Assembly: GCA_910575435.1 (NCBI GenBank) | Contig: CAJTGI010000005.1 | Coordinates: forward strand, 62,001-126,000 | Length of the DNA: 64,000 nt | Reading direction: 5' to 3' | From: Clostridiaceae bacterium | GTDB lineage: Bacteria > Bacillota > Clostridia > Lachnospirales > Lachnospiraceae | Shown: positions 63,102 through 64,000 of the stretch, piece by piece | Layout of the letters: each line of letters opens with the position of its first letter | How positions within the stretch are numbered: the first letter of the stretch is position 1 | Position numbers and translations under genes: made by a program | Notes under the pieces: generated by a model | Seen by the model: only the letters and a program-made list of their open reading frames with translations | What the model was told of the DNA's origin: nothing | Databases searched by the model: none

Positions 63102-63152
63102 AAAAAAGCAGGGGATTGCACAAGATTTTTCTAAATCCATGCATTCCCCCTG
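63102..63152 (-). terminator. Terminator of the serpin gene
   Basis: CAGGGGATTGCA (63109-63120) pairs with TGCATTCCCCCTG (63140-63152), with a small bulge; on the minus strand CTTTTTTG follows. The rest of 62998-63234 shows nothing else. Confidence 0.75.
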
Positions 63153-63234
63153 AAAACGCTTCACGTCGTAACATGTTGTTTTACTACAGTACTCCCCCAG
63201 ATCCTATCCCATGGGAAGGTGTCATTTCCTGATT

Positions 63235-64000
63235 CTAAGAGTTCGGTTGGTTTACCGCGCCCGCAAAAACAGGCATGCCATTCCTGTCACTAATCACAAC
63301 GAGAAAGGGACGGTCACAATTCATGTTCTTCTTCCGAACCACGGCAGCTCCTTTATCCTTCCCTACCACCTCGCAGTACGCAGACACGCTGCACCCCTCC
63401 TCGTCCACGCTGATCTGCATGGCCTGGCTTGCCTTGCCCACGTAGCAGCCATTCTCCTTTTCCACATCCAACAATCCGGTAAAATCCGCATTGCCCTGGT
63501 CGAAGATTTCCGTCACGCCCATGGACTTCATCGTGGGAGCCAGATCTCTCTCCCCCTTGATCTTGAATTTTGGCAATTTGAGGTTCATGATACAGGCCTG
63601 CCCCTCTTCTGCGCCAGTGCTGATATGGAGAATCTGATTGATATCTTTCTCCAGGAGTTCCTCCAGGGAACTTCCCTTCCTCGGCAGGAAAATATACATG
63701 CTCTGCCCGCCACTTAGCCCCAGGCTGGTAGCGGTGAACCGCTTCTCTTCATAGAAGACATCCTCCCCGATATGGTGCATGAAGTCGCTGGTCACCTTCC
63801 TGCCAGAACCGGCATGAAAGATTCCCTTCTCCGTGTTCCTCCTGTCAAAGGCATCGTTCACCCATGTGCCATAAAAATCAGCGGCGGACAGCAGCACCAG
63901 AGAGGTGTTGCCCGTGGTTTCCACTTTCCCCACGCTATCCTTCAGATTTCCTCCCGTCATCTTATTCAGCCATTTCTGAATGATCTGATCGTAGGATTTG
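63235..64000 (-). CDS. Serpin family protease inhibitor (3' part only)
   Basis: The C-terminal 255 residues of a serpin; the frame is open up to the window edge (KSYDQIIQKWLNKMTGGNLKD) and the gene begins outside. Recognisable: SLVLLSAADFYGTW (strand 3A region), SMYIFLPRKG, KLPKFKIKGERDLAPTMKSMGVTEIFDQGNADFTGL, the hinge and reactive loop region ISVDEEGCSVSAYCEVV, and DRPFLVVISDRNGMPVFAGAV. A serpin normally has about 370-420 residues. The loop sequence after the hinge (GKDKGAAVVRKKNMNC) suggests which proteases are inhibited, but the P1 residue cannot be fixed. Gut bacterial serpins inhibit host or bacterial serine proteases. Confidence 0.9.
   Translation of the reverse strand, partial: KSYDQIIQKWLNKMTGGNLKDSVGKVETTGNTSLVLLSAADFYGTWVNDAFDRRNTEKGIFHAGSGRKVTSDFMHHIGEDVFYEEKRFTATSLGLSGGQSMYIFLPRKGSSLEELLEKDINQILHISTGAEEGQACIMNLKLPKFKIKGERDLAPTMKSMGVTEIFDQGNADFTGLLDVEKENGCYVGKASQAMQISVDEEGCSVSAYCEVVGKDKGAAVVRKKNMNCDRPFLVVISDRNGMPVFAGAVNQPNS

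Overview
The window reads as a chromosomal segment of an anaerobic, low-to-mid GC Clostridia bacterium, most likely a butyrate-forming Lachnospiraceae from the gut. Pointers are a complete thl-crt-hbd-bcd-etfB-etfA butyryl-CoA operon, a yhbY-nadD-yqeK-rsfS block, a Firmicutes-type LexA box, a spore photoproduct lyase, two LytR-CpsA-Psr proteins and several secreted proteins with InlB-type, Ig-like, Fn3 and leucine-rich repeats on Pro/Thr linkers. No tRNA, rRNA, CRISPR array or prophage was seen.

Layout. 1-6200: rpsT, a dCMP deaminase, a 1357-residue InlB-repeat surface protein and a membrane-anchored amidase. 6300-19800: mostly minus-strand housekeeping genes (guaB, gltB-gltD, holA, a class V aminotransferase, lexA, rsfS, yqeK, nadD, yhbY). 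20000-31000: a D-Ala-D-Ala carboxypeptidase with a zinc ribbon, AT-rich secreted proteins including a start-frameshifted papain-like protease, two LCP proteins, an aconitase-family hydratase, a VOC protein and a WYL regulator. 31200-39000: an AT-rich, eroded accessory stretch with truncated acetyltransferases and methyltransferase, HAD and carbamoyltransferase remnants, a small gene with ATA where ATG is expected, a secreted beta-helix-like protein and an IS4-type transposase. 39200-46000: a nucleotidyltransferase-acetyltransferase fusion, a DUF4317 gene, a three-gene overlapping spore photoproduct lyase operon and an LRR surface protein. 46000-56000: an XRE regulator, a SanA-like protein, a STAND-type P-loop ATPase paired with a tiny membrane protein, an Erm-like methyltransferase behind an RBS-masking hairpin, a 0.7-kb imperfect palindrome, and further accessory genes. 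56000-62800: the butyrate operon. 63235-64000: the 3' part of a serpin gene cut by the window edge.

Working together: the butyrate operon converts two acetyl-CoA to butyryl-CoA while reoxidising NADH, and its predicted promoter overlaps a Rex-like redox operator. gltB/gltD form glutamate synthase; a short Gln-Gln-containing ORF overlapping a terminator hairpin lies in its leader. LexA has a promoter overlapped by its own box.

Most unusual signals: a dispersed structured repeat present twice with compensatory changes (46791 and 61313); an alternating tandem hairpin array between bcd and etfB; the palindrome at 51992-52690; paired hairpins with a conserved loop but different stems at 21430-21612; and the STAND ATPase plus small membrane protein pair.
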